Shown here one piece after another: positions 23,652 to 32,602 of a stretch of 40,538 bases of DNA. The notes under the pieces were generated by a model that had not been told where the DNA came from, ran no database searches, and saw only the letters and a program-made list of their open reading frames with translations. Origin of the DNA: an uncultured Prevotella sp. (GTDB taxonomy: Bacteria > Bacteroidota > Bacteroidia > Bacteroidales > Bacteroidaceae); contig USAI01000012.1 of NCBI GenBank assembly GCA_900552675.1, forward strand, positions 1 through 40,538, written 5' to 3'. Both the position numbers and the translations under genes were made by a program. Numbering within the stretch: the stretch's first letter is position 1; each line of letters starts with the position of its first letter.

Positions 23652-25943
23652 TTAGAAATGAATTTTTGTTCCTATACTCAGGTTCAGCTCGCCCTCAGCG
23701 GGGTGTCCTGTGCGTATGGGTTCAATGCGTTTTGAGTAGACGGTGGTCGAGGGTTCGACGAATAACTCTACGGCATCGCCCACCTTCCATCCAGCCTGTA
23801 AGGCCGCATGAATGCCAGGTGCCACCTGCGTGTCGTAGCCCTTACGTGTGGCAATGCCCAGTGTGGGGGCCACGATGCCCGTAACCTGGAACACGTCGTC
23901 TTGCGTGGGCACGCCCGTTACCGCCTGTTTCATGTTCAGCATATAGCCCGCTTTGATAGATGTAAGCGTTAGGTTGCCCTTGCCATGACGCTGTGTAACG
24001 CTGGTTGATGCCTGTGCATACACACCGTTGAGGCCATTTATCCAGCGGCCATAGCCCAGCGATGTAACCATCGACAGGCGGCGAGCCAAGTTAGGCATAG
24101 CCGAGAAATTGGCGGTGTAAAGACCTGTTCCCACGCCCACGGTCAGCACATTCTTGTGCTCGGGCGCCTCTTTATCAAATTTATTGCCAGTATAGCGTGG
24201 CATTGAATATTCAATACCCACCATGCCTTGCGGCATCAGTCGGTTACGATGTCCAGCCATGCGGTTGCCTAACATATAGGCCATCTGTCCTTCGCCCACC
24301 AAGCTCACGGGGCCACCCAGACGCAAGCGCAACTGAGCACCGCCATGCACGTCGGGTGCAAAGTAGGTGGTGCCGTGCGAATAGTCGACACCCACATTAG
24401 CGCCCGCCAGCACAGCCACTGACAGCACGCGGTTAGGATCTACACCATAGCTGTGTGCCGTGAGATCCATCAGCCAGTCGGCGCCACCCGATACCTGTGC
24501 AAAGCGTCGCGTAGCCATCTGTCGTTGCATAAAGGCTTGAGCCGACACGCGCCAGCCATTGGCGCCATGCCACTGTGTATAGGCCACGCGGCCCATGGGC
24601 ATGTAGGTGCGATAATTGCTCACCGTGCTCAAGCGATTTGTTACGCCGCCATATATGCCCACGCTGCTGAAGCAGCTGTTAGCATCGGCATCGTCAGACA
24701 AACGTTTCGTGTCCTGTCGGCGATGATAGGTATAGGTGATGCCCGCCAAGAGCGAAGGCAGCGCATCATAATCTTTAAACGAGGTGGTGTGCGGTGCAAA
24801 ATACTTGCCATGCACGTCGATACGCGGTTCCAGTGTCAGTGCGAAGGCATCGCTCACACGCAGGTTGGCTTGCAGGCCAGCGCCCACGCCCCACACATTA
24901 TGGTGGCGAGCGTTCTCAATATCGGTAGTATGATTATAGCTGGCGCCCACCACACCGTTCACCCAGAAGGGGCGATAGGGGTTGGGGCCCATAAACAAGT
25001 TGTGCAAATTAAAGAGATAGTCGGCCTGAAGACCAAAGGTCTTGGCACGGTTGTCGCTGTTTTGTTTAAAGGTAGTGGCATTGATGCCGAGGCGCACACC
25101 CTGATAGCTGTCAAACCACTTGCCCATGCTGGCCACCAAACGGAAGCCCCCATTGTGTCGCCATGTTGAGGGATGCGCGTTTGAAACAAAGGTAGGGCCG
25201 CCCGCCATGCTTAAGAAGAGGCCGTTGGCCAGTGAGGGCAACGCCAGCGAGTCGGTATGTGTGGTGCGCCACTGGCGTTCAGGCAGACGATAGCCAAAGC
25301 CCATCGCTATGCTGGCCACGGGTCGGTAGCCATGCCAGGTGTATGCCTGTGGCACATTGTCGAGCATCAGTCCGGCGCGCGGTTCCACATAAAAATAAGT
25401 GGAGCGCGACAGCGCCACCTGTCCGCGCAGTGCCACGTGTGCGCCATAGCCACGGTCAGAGATGCCCTTGTCGCGTGAGTAGGTAAGGTCAAGACCCGCA
25501 ATGCCATACACCTCAAAGGGTTTGGGGCGATACTGGTTGCCAGCCTGAGCTAAGGCTGTAATGTTTAACATATAGTCGAGCCCCAGCCCCGCATACTTAG
25601 CATTTACGCCCTGTGTGCGCAGCAGGCCACCGTTCATGGTGAGGCGGATGCCGTGTTCAGGCGACAGCCAATCGCCAATATTTATCTCGCTGTAGGCTCC
25701 CAAACGGTTAGGATGACGCACGCCCACCATGTTTACGCCCACGCCGCCATCAAGAAACAGATGGTCGAAGAGGCGTTTATGCGGATAATATTTAGCCACA
25801 CGAGGGCGTTGCAACATATAGTCGAGTGCGCTGCCCGGCACCTGTGCGGCAGCGGGCAAGGCCACAGCCAGCATCATTGTGGCCACGGTGTGGCGAAGGA
25901 TGATGCCCTTGAGCTGTTTCAGTATATATATTTTGTTTGTCAT
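23652..25943 (-). CDS. Outer-membrane protein with about four tandem beta-barrel repeats
   Basis: This 763-residue protein has a signal peptide (about 1-34), then four successive beta-rich segments of 150-180 residues (about 60-215, 235-410, 430-600 and 610-763). Each has strands resembling the small OmpA-type barrel: AGLGLDYMLNITAL, LQADYLFNLHNLFMGPNPYRPFWVNGVVGASYNH, ADWLMDLTAHSYGVDPNRVLSVAVLAGANVG and IKAGYMLNMKQAVTG. These parallel the LFNLSN...GYNPNR segment in the OmpA-type porin at 828-1970. There is no OmpA peptidoglycan domain. It is the last gene of a three-gene envelope operon. Whether the repeats form separate barrels or one large one cannot be told from sequence. Function unknown. 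Confidence 0.8.
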   Translation of the reverse strand: MTNKIYILKQLKGIILRHTVATMMLAVALPAAAQVPGSALDYMLQRPRVAKYYPHKRLFDHLFLDGGVGVNMVGVRHPNRLGAYSEINIGDWLSPEHGIRLTMNGGLLRTQGVNAKYAGLGLDYMLNITALAQAGNQYRPKPFEVYGIAGLDLTYSRDKGISDRGYGAHVALRGQVALSRSTYFYVEPRAGLMLDNVPQAYTWHGYRPVASIAMGFGYRLPERQWRTTHTDSLALPSLANGLFLSMAGGPTFVSNAHPSTWRHNGGFRLVASMGKWFDSYQGVRLGINATTFKQNSDNRAKTFGLQADYLFNLHNLFMGPNPYRPFWVNGVVGASYNHTTDIENARHHNVWGVGAGLQANLRVSDAFALTLEPRIDVHGKYFAPHTTSFKDYDALPSLLAGITYTYHRRQDTKRLSDDADANSCFSSVGIYGGVTNRLSTVSNYRTYMPMGRVAYTQWHGANGWRVSAQAFMQRQMATRRFAQVSGGADWLMDLTAHSYGVDPNRVLSVAVLAGANVGVDYSHGTTYFAPDVHGGAQLRLRLGGPVSLVGEGQMAYMLGNRMAGHRNRLMPQGMVGIEYSMPRYTGNKFDKEAPEHKNVLTVGVGTGLYTANFSAMPNLARRLSMVTSLGYGRWINGLNGVYAQASTSVTQRHGKGNLTLTSIKAGYMLNMKQAVTGVPTQDDVFQVTGIVAPTLGIATRKGYDTQVAPGIHAALQAGWKVGDAVELFVEPSTTVYSKRIEPIRTGHPAEGELNLSIGTKIHF

Positions 25944-26009
25944 TGATACAAGTTCAGCAATGGTTTTAATAATGGGTGATGTGTTGTCTCATTGTGCCTA
26001 TGTGTGGCC

Positions 26010-28103
26010 TTAGTGCTTTTTGTTGTCGTCAACCAGCAGGTCGCACACGTCGCCATCAACCTTGGCTATGCGTTTCAGGTCGGGGTTCATGGCAAAGGCT
26101 TGCTTCAGCGCGTTATAGGCTTCAACGGGGTCGCCCAAGCGGTTTAAACAGATGGCACGAATATAGTAAGATGTAGCCTCGTCTTCAGGCAGCTGTTTGC
26201 TCAGCTTAAACGCCTCGGCATCGCGCTTCATGGCCAGCAACATAACCACCTCGTTGCGCAGCCCTGTGCGAGCCACGGTGTTGAAATGCTCATCAAATCG
26301 ACCGTTCATCACGGCGTTTACGGCCAGCAAGAGGTGCGTGTCGGGCGTGTCTTGCAGATAGGCGGTCAGCGAGTCGGCCTGTGCATACTGTCCTGCATTG
26401 AGCAAGGCAATGATTTGGTTCATATTCAGTTCTTGCGGAGCACGAGGGCCAGCGAAGGGGCGCAGCAAGTCGGGGTCGGAAGCCTGACGGTTGATGCGTG
26501 CTGCCTCAAGGTCGTTGGCAGCGGCCAAGAACGATGGGTATACCTCAAGTGCTTGTTGCATAATGGTTTCGCGACGGGCGGCATCGGTCTGTGCGCGATA
26601 CAGTTCGAAGAACTCGAAGCGTGTCAGTTGTCGATAATCTTTCTCATACATCTGCTCAATTTCTTCGGGGGTGAGTTGGCGGAAGATGACGTAGTTCATC
26701 ACATATTCAACCTTACGTAGCTGTGGCAAGCACACATTGTGAATGAGACGTGTGTAGAAAGGTAGACGCTGTATGGCGCGCCCCTGCTGCATATGGTCTT
26801 TATATCGGTTTACAATGTTGTCAACCTGTTGTGCTTCAGCCTCGTGACCATCGGCGCGCAGCAGTCGGCCCACCTCGCTCCACGGTGCCACATGGGCGTT
26901 GGCATTAAAGGTCATGCCCTGTCGCATATGCTCGGGCACGGCTTGTTTCATATAGCCCAAGGCGTTGTTCATACGACGTTGAGCCAGCGTGAGGTTCCAT
27001 TTATACTTGCCTTCGGGCGACGACCATCCTTCCATTGATAGGTTTTGCAGCGTGGCGTCTTTCTGTTGCGCTATCAGGTCAATCTGTTGGCGCAGCTTTT
27101 CTATCTCGGCAGCATTTTGTGGGTCGGCAGCGTTCAGGGTCCACTTGCCCACGTTGAAGCGCAGTTTCACCTCGCCTTTGCTATCGCGCATCTGCTTTTC
27201 GGGTGATGGTATGAAGGCGGGGTCGGTTATTTCGCGCGCGCCAAAGTTGTAGTCGAGCCAGCGTAGAGGGTTCACCGTGCCGCGTGCTATGATGGTGGTG
27301 TCGCGATACAATATGCGGTTATAGTTTTCGATGGCCATATACACGTCGCACGAAAACTCGTCTTTCACGTGCTCAACATATATCGAGTCGGTATAGCCTA
27401 TGATGTCGTTGGTGCGCCCTTTCTCGCGCATGGCCTTGCTCTTCACGGTGACATATTGGGCCAAGGGGTCGCCCGCCACGGTGTCGGCCATATTAAAGTT
27501 GTAGAGGCGGTCTTGCGTGGCGTGATATTCAGAGGCGTCATACACCATTGGGCGCATCAGTTTCAGCTGGCCACGTGTGGCGTTGTTCAGTATGGGTTGC
27601 ACCACGAGGCGCGTGTTGTGGCGGAACATCTCGCGCGGCACCCTTACACGAGTGCGCACATAAAAGTAGTTGCCTTTCACCTCAATATCAGTGGGTTCGG
27701 GCATAATGCGGTCGGTGATGCGTTTGGTTTGCACCACAATCTCGCCCAGGTTTACGTTGTCTTCTTGCAGTTCTACCTCAATATAGTTTTTCCCTGTCAC
27801 CTTTACGGTGCGAGCCTTCATGCCTATCATGCTGAATTTCAGCGTAGAGCCAGTATGTACGTTGAAGGCGAAGCGACCGTCGAGGTCGGTGGTGGCCAGG
27901 GCTCGGCGCGTGTTGGCGTCGGTAATATTTACACCCATCAGGGGCTCGTTGTTGCCCTTCTGCAGCACCTTACCTGTAAGACGTATGATGTCTTGCGCCT
28001 GAAGGCCAAAGGGCATCAAGGCGAGGCAGAGGCTAAGCAGCAAGAGGGTGAAGCGTGGTGTGGCGTGGGGTGCCATTGTGTTTGCTTTATACATGCTTAT
28101 CAT
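26010..28103 (-). CDS. Envelope protein: regulatory-like (CarboxypepD_reg) N-domain, DUF3868/OmpA-like middle, helical C-domain
   Basis: This 697-residue protein could also start at Met4 or Met10. After a signal peptide ending FGLQAQ comes a carboxypeptidase-regulatory-like domain (about 40-125): LTGKVLQKGNNEPLMGVNI, DLDGRFAFNV. A middle region (VKGNYFYVRTRVRVPREMF...) resembles the DUF3868 family that accompanies DUF3575 genes in Bacteroidales fimbria-type loci. An OmpA-C-like motif LSMEGWSSPEGKYKWNLTLAQRR follows at about residue 355. The C-terminal third is helical, TPR-like, ending in a Cys-containing acidic tail. The DUF3575-like gene is 32 nt upstream and the multi-barrel gene 66 nt downstream. 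Role inferred: outer-membrane assembly or anchoring. Confidence 0.72.
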   Translation of the reverse strand: MISMYKANTMAPHATPRFTLLLLSLCLALMPFGLQAQDIIRLTGKVLQKGNNEPLMGVNITDANTRRALATTDLDGRFAFNVHTGSTLKFSMIGMKARTVKVTGKNYIEVELQEDNVNLGEIVVQTKRITDRIMPEPTDIEVKGNYFYVRTRVRVPREMFRHNTRLVVQPILNNATRGQLKLMRPMVYDASEYHATQDRLYNFNMADTVAGDPLAQYVTVKSKAMREKGRTNDIIGYTDSIYVEHVKDEFSCDVYMAIENYNRILYRDTTIIARGTVNPLRWLDYNFGAREITDPAFIPSPEKQMRDSKGEVKLRFNVGKWTLNAADPQNAAEIEKLRQQIDLIAQQKDATLQNLSMEGWSSPEGKYKWNLTLAQRRMNNALGYMKQAVPEHMRQGMTFNANAHVAPWSEVGRLLRADGHEAEAQQVDNIVNRYKDHMQQGRAIQRLPFYTRLIHNVCLPQLRKVEYVMNYVIFRQLTPEEIEQMYEKDYRQLTRFEFFELYRAQTDAARRETIMQQALEVYPSFLAAANDLEAARINRQASDPDLLRPFAGPRAPQELNMNQIIALLNAGQYAQADSLTAYLQDTPDTHLLLAVNAVMNGRFDEHFNTVARTGLRNEVVMLLAMKRDAEAFKLSKQLPEDEATSYYIRAICLNRLGDPVEAYNALKQAFAMNPDLKRIAKVDGDVCDLLVDDNKKH

Positions 28104-28135
28104 TGTGTATCAGTGTGTTTATTGATGGGTAAGGT

Positions 28136-28705
28136 CTATTTAATGAGATAGACAAAACTGATGCCTGCCTTCAAGGGGGCGAAGTTCCATTTGTCATAGT
28201 TGGGGGCTTCGGGGGTGGGCTCGGTGGCATCGTCATAGCGTTTTTCTCTGCGACGCATGGCGCCAGCACCTACCGTGGCTTCAAGGCTCCAATGGCGACT
28301 GAGCACGAAGCTGTAGCCGTAGGTAAGGCCGAAGCCCATGGCATCGCCATTGTGTCGTGTGTCTTTCAGCAGCACATTATAATTGCCTGCAGTGCCCAGC
28401 AAGCCCACAAAGTGTCGTGCCTGGGGGCGAGCGCTAAACCAGTAGCGCATCTCGGCAGCGGCCATCTCGGCACGGGTGTCGATACTGTTTACCTTCAGTT
28501 TGTTGACAGCGCCTTCAACACCAAGGGTGAGGTGGCGGTTAAGACGAAACTCGAGGCCGAGGTTTGGCGTGGCCGTGGCCCAATAAAGGACGTTGGTTTT
28601 TAGGGCTACACGCTGTGCCATAACCGTCTGACTGGTGCCAAACAGCATCAGGGCAAGGGCGCACAAAGTGGTTTTTCGTAATATTGCTTTTACCTTTACT
28701 TGCAT
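28136..28705 (-). CDS. DUF3575-like outer-membrane protein
   Basis: The start is set at MQVKVKAILRKTTLCALAL, which begins a signal peptide ending TVMAQ and gives 189 residues; the open frame extends 70 codons further through non-coding, repeat-bearing DNA. The mature part starts VALKTNVLYWATATPNLGLEF, the hallmark of DUF3575 proteins, and continues as amphipathic strands (HLTLGVEGAVNKL, MGFGLTYGYSF, WSLEATVGAGA) ending ISFVYLIK, typical of an 8-stranded barrel. It is first in the three-gene operon. Confidence 0.85.
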   Translation of the reverse strand: MQVKVKAILRKTTLCALALMLFGTSQTVMAQRVALKTNVLYWATATPNLGLEFRLNRHLTLGVEGAVNKLKVNSIDTRAEMAAAEMRYWFSARPQARHFVGLLGTAGNYNVLLKDTRHNGDAMGFGLTYGYSFVLSRHWSLEATVGAGAMRRREKRYDDATEPTPEAPNYDKWNFAPLKAGISFVYLIK

Positions 28706-28802
28706 TGTTTTCTTGCTTTTGTGTTCATTATCTCTTATCTCTTGCGGTGCTGCGCACGGGCAGCCGCTTGCTATCTCTCTTGGTATTGTTATAAAGTTGA
28801 CA

Positions 28803-28826
28803 AGTAGACGAGTAGACGAGTAGACA
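28803..28826. repeat. Three 8-bp tandem units AGTAGACG
   Basis: AGTAGACG, AGTAGACG and AGTAGACA are contiguous upstream of the DUF3575-like gene. A copy-number-variable 8-bp repeat near a promoter could change spacing; no promoter box was identified here. Confidence 0.7.
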
Positions 28827-29270
28827 AGGAGATTTGCTTTACCTTGTTTGCTTGGCTTTGCCGCTTGCCCAAGCAAGTTCTTGCTTGCTCGTTTACTGAC
28901 TGCATGTAGAAACATGCGAAACTTGATTACCTATTTATAAATAAAGTTGGCACAAAAATAAGGCTTTTTATTTACATACGGGCAAAGATTATGTAAACTT
29001 TACTAAAAATGGGCAATAATTATCTCATATCAAGCAAATTTGGGCTCATCTTGCAATAATATGCATGTATTTTGCAGGCGAAAAGGAGATACGCTTCAAC
29101 TGTTTTCTGACCTATCAAGCGGGAGTCTACTGTTAATAAGTGTGAATTTATTAACATTTCAAGGCTATTCAAAATTTGCGAAAGAGGTGTTAACGAATAT
29201 TTGCTGGTGTTATAGATTGTGAAAAACGCGCTTTTCGCGCCCGAAAAATCGGAAAAAAAGGTTGCAAAAC

Positions 29271-29357
29271 CCATGGTTTTACCTTGTGAAACCAAGGGTT
29301 TCAGGAGGTGAAACCCAGCATATCAGGAGGTGAAAGCATGGGTTTTACAACGCATCA
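29271..29357. repeat. Four 21-22-bp tandem units with AGGAGGTGAAA cores and nested hairpins
   Basis: Units run 29271-29291 (21), 29292-29313, 29314-29335 and 29336-29357 (22 each). The middle two share TCAGGAGGTGAAA. GGGTTTCA (29296-29303) pairs with TGAAACCC (29309-29316), and AAAACCCATG (29266-29275) pairs with CATGGGTTTT (29337-29346), so the array is also a nested inverted repeat. Confidence 0.7.
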
Positions 29358-29573
29358 GCCTTTTTTTTGTCGATTTTTTCGAGTGGAGTGGGGTGGCGAA
29401 CCGTGTAATATTTTGTAATACAGATAATTACATGCTTTGTGTGTCTAATCGCCCAGAAGGGGCACGAATGCGGCCTCGTCTTCTGAATTTCAAAATATCG
29501 CCTGAATTTTCAATTAGGTTTTTAACAATTAATACCTAATAAGACAAGCAAAGTGTAAAACAATGTTAAGTGA

Positions 29574-30608
29574 TTACCTCTTCATAACCTCCCAATATCC
29601 CGTCTTGTTGCTGCCAACACGAGCAATCAGCCCCTTCATCTTGAGCGTGGTGAGGTGTTTCCGCACCATACGGTCGCTAATACTTAAGGCTTCGGCCATT
29701 TGCATGATGGTAAGATGACCATCGGCAATGAGCAACAGGTATATGCGCCATGCCATGTCCTGTATTTCAGGGAAAGCTTGCAATAATTTATTAGGAACTT
29801 TATTAGGAACTTTATTAGGAACTTTATTAGGAACTGTTGGTTTGTAATCTTTCTTGTGTGTTTCGAGCGTTTTTAAGATCTCGCCCAGCATAAAATCGAT
29901 AAACGCACTTGAGTTTGCGGCATTATTACTGGCTGTTATGGCATCATAATATTGCTGCTGGTTTGCATATACCATATTCTCAACAGGTAAGTGTTCAAAG
30001 ATGGGATGCAACTTACTTAATATGAGCGACTGCCATAAACGCCCCATACGACCGTTGCCATCAGCAAAGGGGTGGATAAACTCAAACTCGTAGTGGAACA
30101 CGCACGAACGTACCAACAGATGGTCGTGACTATGATTTAGCCAATCGAAAAGGTCGGACATAAGATAGGGTACACGCTCGGCAGGAGGCGCTATATGTAC
30201 ACAACCCGACTCAGAGAATACGCCCACACCACCTCGCCGATATCGCCCAGCATTGTCAACAAGTGCTTGCATCATGATAGCATGAGCGCGCAGCAAGTCG
30301 TTCTCTTTAAAAGCATCAAGATGCTGAAACTGTTCGTATGTGGCAATAGCGTTTTTCACCTCCTGTATTTGTCGCAATGGGGCAACAATGGTCTTGCCAT
30401 TCATAATGTCTCTCACCTGATCTTCGCCAAGGGTGTTGCCCTCGATGGCAAGCGAACTATGAATGGTTTTTATCTTATTGGCCTTGCGCAGCAACAGCGC
30501 GTCTTCTTGCTCCATACGAATGGCATATCGCTCTATAAGTCGAGAGATATCGGCAATCTTGTTGATGGCTTCTGCTGATATAGTAAACGGCGGTGTGTAC
30601 ATAAACAA
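29574..30608 (-). CDS. Fic-family protein (putative AMP-transferase) with C-terminal winged-helix domain
   Basis: Fic enzymes usually transfer AMP to Ser/Thr/Tyr hydroxyls. This 344-residue protein has the full motif HPFADGNGRMGR (catalytic His179) and an N-terminal inhibitory motif S52-LAI-E56-G57 (the S/TxxxE/G type that blocks the active site), making it a class II Fic. A linker made of four VPNK units (about 258-273) joins a C-terminal helix-turn-helix domain (about 285-344; IMQMAEALSISDRMVRKHLTTLKMKGLI). This suggests a DNA-linked or self-regulating modifier. It is monocistronic, with a -7 box upstream. No antitoxin gene lies beside it, as expected when inhibition is in cis. The target is unknown. 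Confidence 0.93.
   Translation of the reverse strand: MFMYTPPFTISAEAINKIADISRLIERYAIRMEQEDALLLRKANKIKTIHSSLAIEGNTLGEDQVRDIMNGKTIVAPLRQIQEVKNAIATYEQFQHLDAFKENDLLRAHAIMMQALVDNAGRYRRGGVGVFSESGCVHIAPPAERVPYLMSDLFDWLNHSHDHLLVRSCVFHYEFEFIHPFADGNGRMGRLWQSLILSKLHPIFEHLPVENMVYANQQQYYDAITASNNAANSSAFIDFMLGEILKTLETHKKDYKPTVPNKVPNKVPNKVPNKLLQAFPEIQDMAWRIYLLLIADGHLTIMQMAEALSISDRMVRKHLTTLKMKGLIARVGSNKTGYWEVMKR
29787..29834. repeat. Four perfect 12-bp units inside fic (encode VPNK x4)
   Basis: TTTATTAGGAAC is repeated four times without mismatch. As it is a multiple of three, copy-number change would keep the frame and alter the linker between the Fic and winged-helix domains. Confidence 0.9.
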
Positions 30609-30653
30609 TGTTGATACGATTTATATTGCTATAATCTAATTATTTACAGGCAA

Positions 30654-30661
30654 CAAATATA
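30654..30661 (-). promoter_or_regulatory. Putative -7 box (TATATTTG) of fic
   Basis: TATATTTG on the minus strand lies about 45 nt before the fic start codon. The -33 region is weak. Confidence 0.4.
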
Positions 30662-30891
30662 CACATAATTACTGAAATAACCATACTTACAACCAGCTTT
30701 TTCAAGAAAACAAACCGTATTTAATGATGCTTTGCATACCTACGGCTACTGATAGTTAAATTATTATATCATCAAACTTAGGCAATAAAAACAAATGTTT
30801 ATTTTTGTATTGTCTTCAAATTAGATAAAAACCTTTCGCTCATAAGAACGAATAAATTAGTTTTTGTTGCGCTTATTCGGTTTTTTTGCGC

Positions 30892-30899
30892 TATCTTTG
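30892..30899 (+). promoter_or_regulatory. Putative -7 box (TATCTTTG) of the AAA-ATPase gene
   Basis: TATCTTTG lies about 60 nt before the start codon. T-rich TTTG sequence lies upstream (30863-30866) but 25 bp away, longer than the consensus spacing. Confidence 0.45.
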
Positions 30900-30959
30900 C
30901 ATATTATTATAAGGTAATAGCACCTATTTCTCAAACATTCATTTAACCGAGAATAGCTT

Positions 30960-32552
30960 ATGAAATTTCCTATCGGCGTTCAAGACTTTAAGTCTGTTAT
31001 AGAAGGTGGATACGTTTATGTAGATAAAACGGCACTCATACACCGCCTGGTAACAGAAGGCAAGATTTATTTTCTGAGCCGTCCTCGACGGTTTGGAAAA
31101 AGTTTGCTTGTGTCGACACTTGAATATTATTTCAAGGGCGAGAAGGAATTGTTTCAAGGCCTGGCCATAGATACGTTAGAAAAAGATTGGCACACATATC
31201 CCGTGTTTCATGTCGATTTTAATAGCAACGATTTCACCATTGGCACAACGCTACAGAACATGCTTGATGCGTATGTTGAAAACTGGGAAAAACAATATGG
31301 CTTTGAGGGCGATGCCCGATTTAGTGTGGGCGAGCGTTTTGCCCAACTATTAGCACATGTTCATAAGCAAACGGGCAAACGCTGCGTGGTGCTGATTGAC
31401 GAATATGACAAGCCTCTGCTTGATGTGCTTGATACCAACTATAAAACGATAGATGGCAATGGCAATGAAATACTGATTGAAGAATATAACCGCAATATAC
31501 TGAAAGGCTTTTATTCAACGTTTAAGGCTGCCGATGCCGACCTACAGTTTGTGCTGCTTACAGGCGTAACAAAATTCTCTCAGGTAAGCGTGTTTAGTGG
31601 CTTCAACCAGCCTGCCGACATCAGTATGAACGTTCATTACGAAACACTTTGCGGTATCACAACCAGCGAGATGGAGCACACTTTTCATGCTCAGATGGAT
31701 AAAATGGCCAGCAAGTTTAAGGTGTCAACAAACGAAATGCGCCAACTGCTAAAACGCCACTACGATGGCTACCACTTTAGCGAGGCCATGACCGATATCT
31801 ATAATCCGTTCAGCGTACTAAACGCTTTCAGCAGTGGCGCCCTACGCGACTTCTGGTTCGCATCAGGCACGCCTACCTATCTGATACGTTTGCTCAACCA
31901 CACTCAGGAAAATCTTAACGAACTGACTGGCAAGTATTATGACACCTCCGACTTTGTTGACTATCGTGCCGATATAGAGCGCCCATTGCCCATGATATAT
32001 CAAAGCGGCTATCTGACGATAAAAGATTATGACCCACTAACCAACACTTATCTGCTTGACCTTCCTAACAATGAGGTAAAGCGTGGGTTTGCTACAGCCA
32101 TTGCTAATAATTATCTTCAGAGCCGTTTGCCTGTACTATCTGAGATGGCACAACTGGTACGCTCGCTTGCTGCTTCCGACCTCGAAATGCTGAAGAAACA
32201 GCTTACTGCCTTCTTTGCCAGCATACCCTATACCATGCGACGCAAAGACACCGAGGCCGAACGTGAACGCTATTTTCATTATACATTCTACCTCATCTTC
32301 CGCATCATTAGCACTTATCTCGTGCTTACTGAAAAGCAACAGAGCGAGGGTAGAGCCGACTGTATTATCGAAACCCCGAAAGATATTTATATATTTGAGT
32401 TTAAACTCGATGGTACGGCTCAGCAAGCCTTAGACCAAATAAAGGATAAAGGTTATGCTACGCCTTATGTAGCCGACACGCGCACCGTGCATTGTATAGG
32501 CGTTAGTTTCTCATCTAAAACAGGAACGATTGACGATTGGCGTGTAGAATAA
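30960..32552 (+). CDS. AAA-ATPase-like protein with C-terminal PD-(D/E)XK nuclease-like domain
   Basis: This 530-residue protein belongs to the AAA-ATPase_like plus DUF1703 family that is abundant in multiple copies in Bacteroidales. It starts IGVQDFKSVIEGGYVYVDKTALI and has the family's modified Walker A, FLSRPRRFGKSLL (Lys47), and Walker B, CVVLIDEYDKPLLD (Asp147, Glu148). The C-terminal nuclease-like core shows GRADCIIETPKDIYIFEFK (Asp467, Glu480, Lys482). The biological role of the family is not established; links to mobile elements or defence have been suggested by its domain content. It is preceded by its own promoter box. Confidence 0.92.
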   Translation: MKFPIGVQDFKSVIEGGYVYVDKTALIHRLVTEGKIYFLSRPRRFGKSLLVSTLEYYFKGEKELFQGLAIDTLEKDWHTYPVFHVDFNSNDFTIGTTLQNMLDAYVENWEKQYGFEGDARFSVGERFAQLLAHVHKQTGKRCVVLIDEYDKPLLDVLDTNYKTIDGNGNEILIEEYNRNILKGFYSTFKAADADLQFVLLTGVTKFSQVSVFSGFNQPADISMNVHYETLCGITTSEMEHTFHAQMDKMASKFKVSTNEMRQLLKRHYDGYHFSEAMTDIYNPFSVLNAFSSGALRDFWFASGTPTYLIRLLNHTQENLNELTGKYYDTSDFVDYRADIERPLPMIYQSGYLTIKDYDPLTNTYLLDLPNNEVKRGFATAIANNYLQSRLPVLSEMAQLVRSLAASDLEMLKKQLTAFFASIPYTMRRKDTEAERERYFHYTFYLIFRIISTYLVLTEKQQSEGRADCIIETPKDIYIFEFKLDGTAQQALDQIKDKGYATPYVADTRTVHCIGVSFSSKTGTIDDWRVE

Positions 32553-32602
32553 AGACAATAGAGAAAGTAAAAACCAAAAACCATAAAATAAAGATATACG
32601 AT

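Larger units (their letters stand above)
28706..29573. other. Gene-free 0.87-kb region between the envelope operon and fic
   Basis: It contains an 8-bp tandem repeat (28803-28826), a near-palindrome AAGCAAGTTCTTGCTT (28871-28886), a 22-bp tandem array with hairpins (29271-29357) and a weak AT-rich hairpin (29513-29540) that could end the fic transcript. Open frames of 91 and 69 codons (29020-29295 minus, 29330-29539 plus) look spurious. Confidence 0.55.
30609..30959. other. AT-rich divergent promoter region between fic and the AAA-ATPase gene
   Basis: It contains a -7 box for each flanking gene (30654-30661 minus, 30892-30899 plus). I see no other gene or repeat in it. Confidence 0.6.

Noticed and set aside
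28706..28915. 70-codon extension of the DUF3575-like protein
   Set aside because: It encodes low-complexity sequence from the AGTAGACG repeat and would bury the signal peptide.
29020..29295. 91-codon minus-strand open frame
   Set aside because: AT-rich, overlaps the 22-bp array, no recognised motif and no promoter box.
29330..29539. 69-codon plus-strand open frame preceded by AGGAGG
   Set aside because: The SD-like sequence is part of a tandem repeat and the start would be GTG within it; the protein shows no recognisable features.
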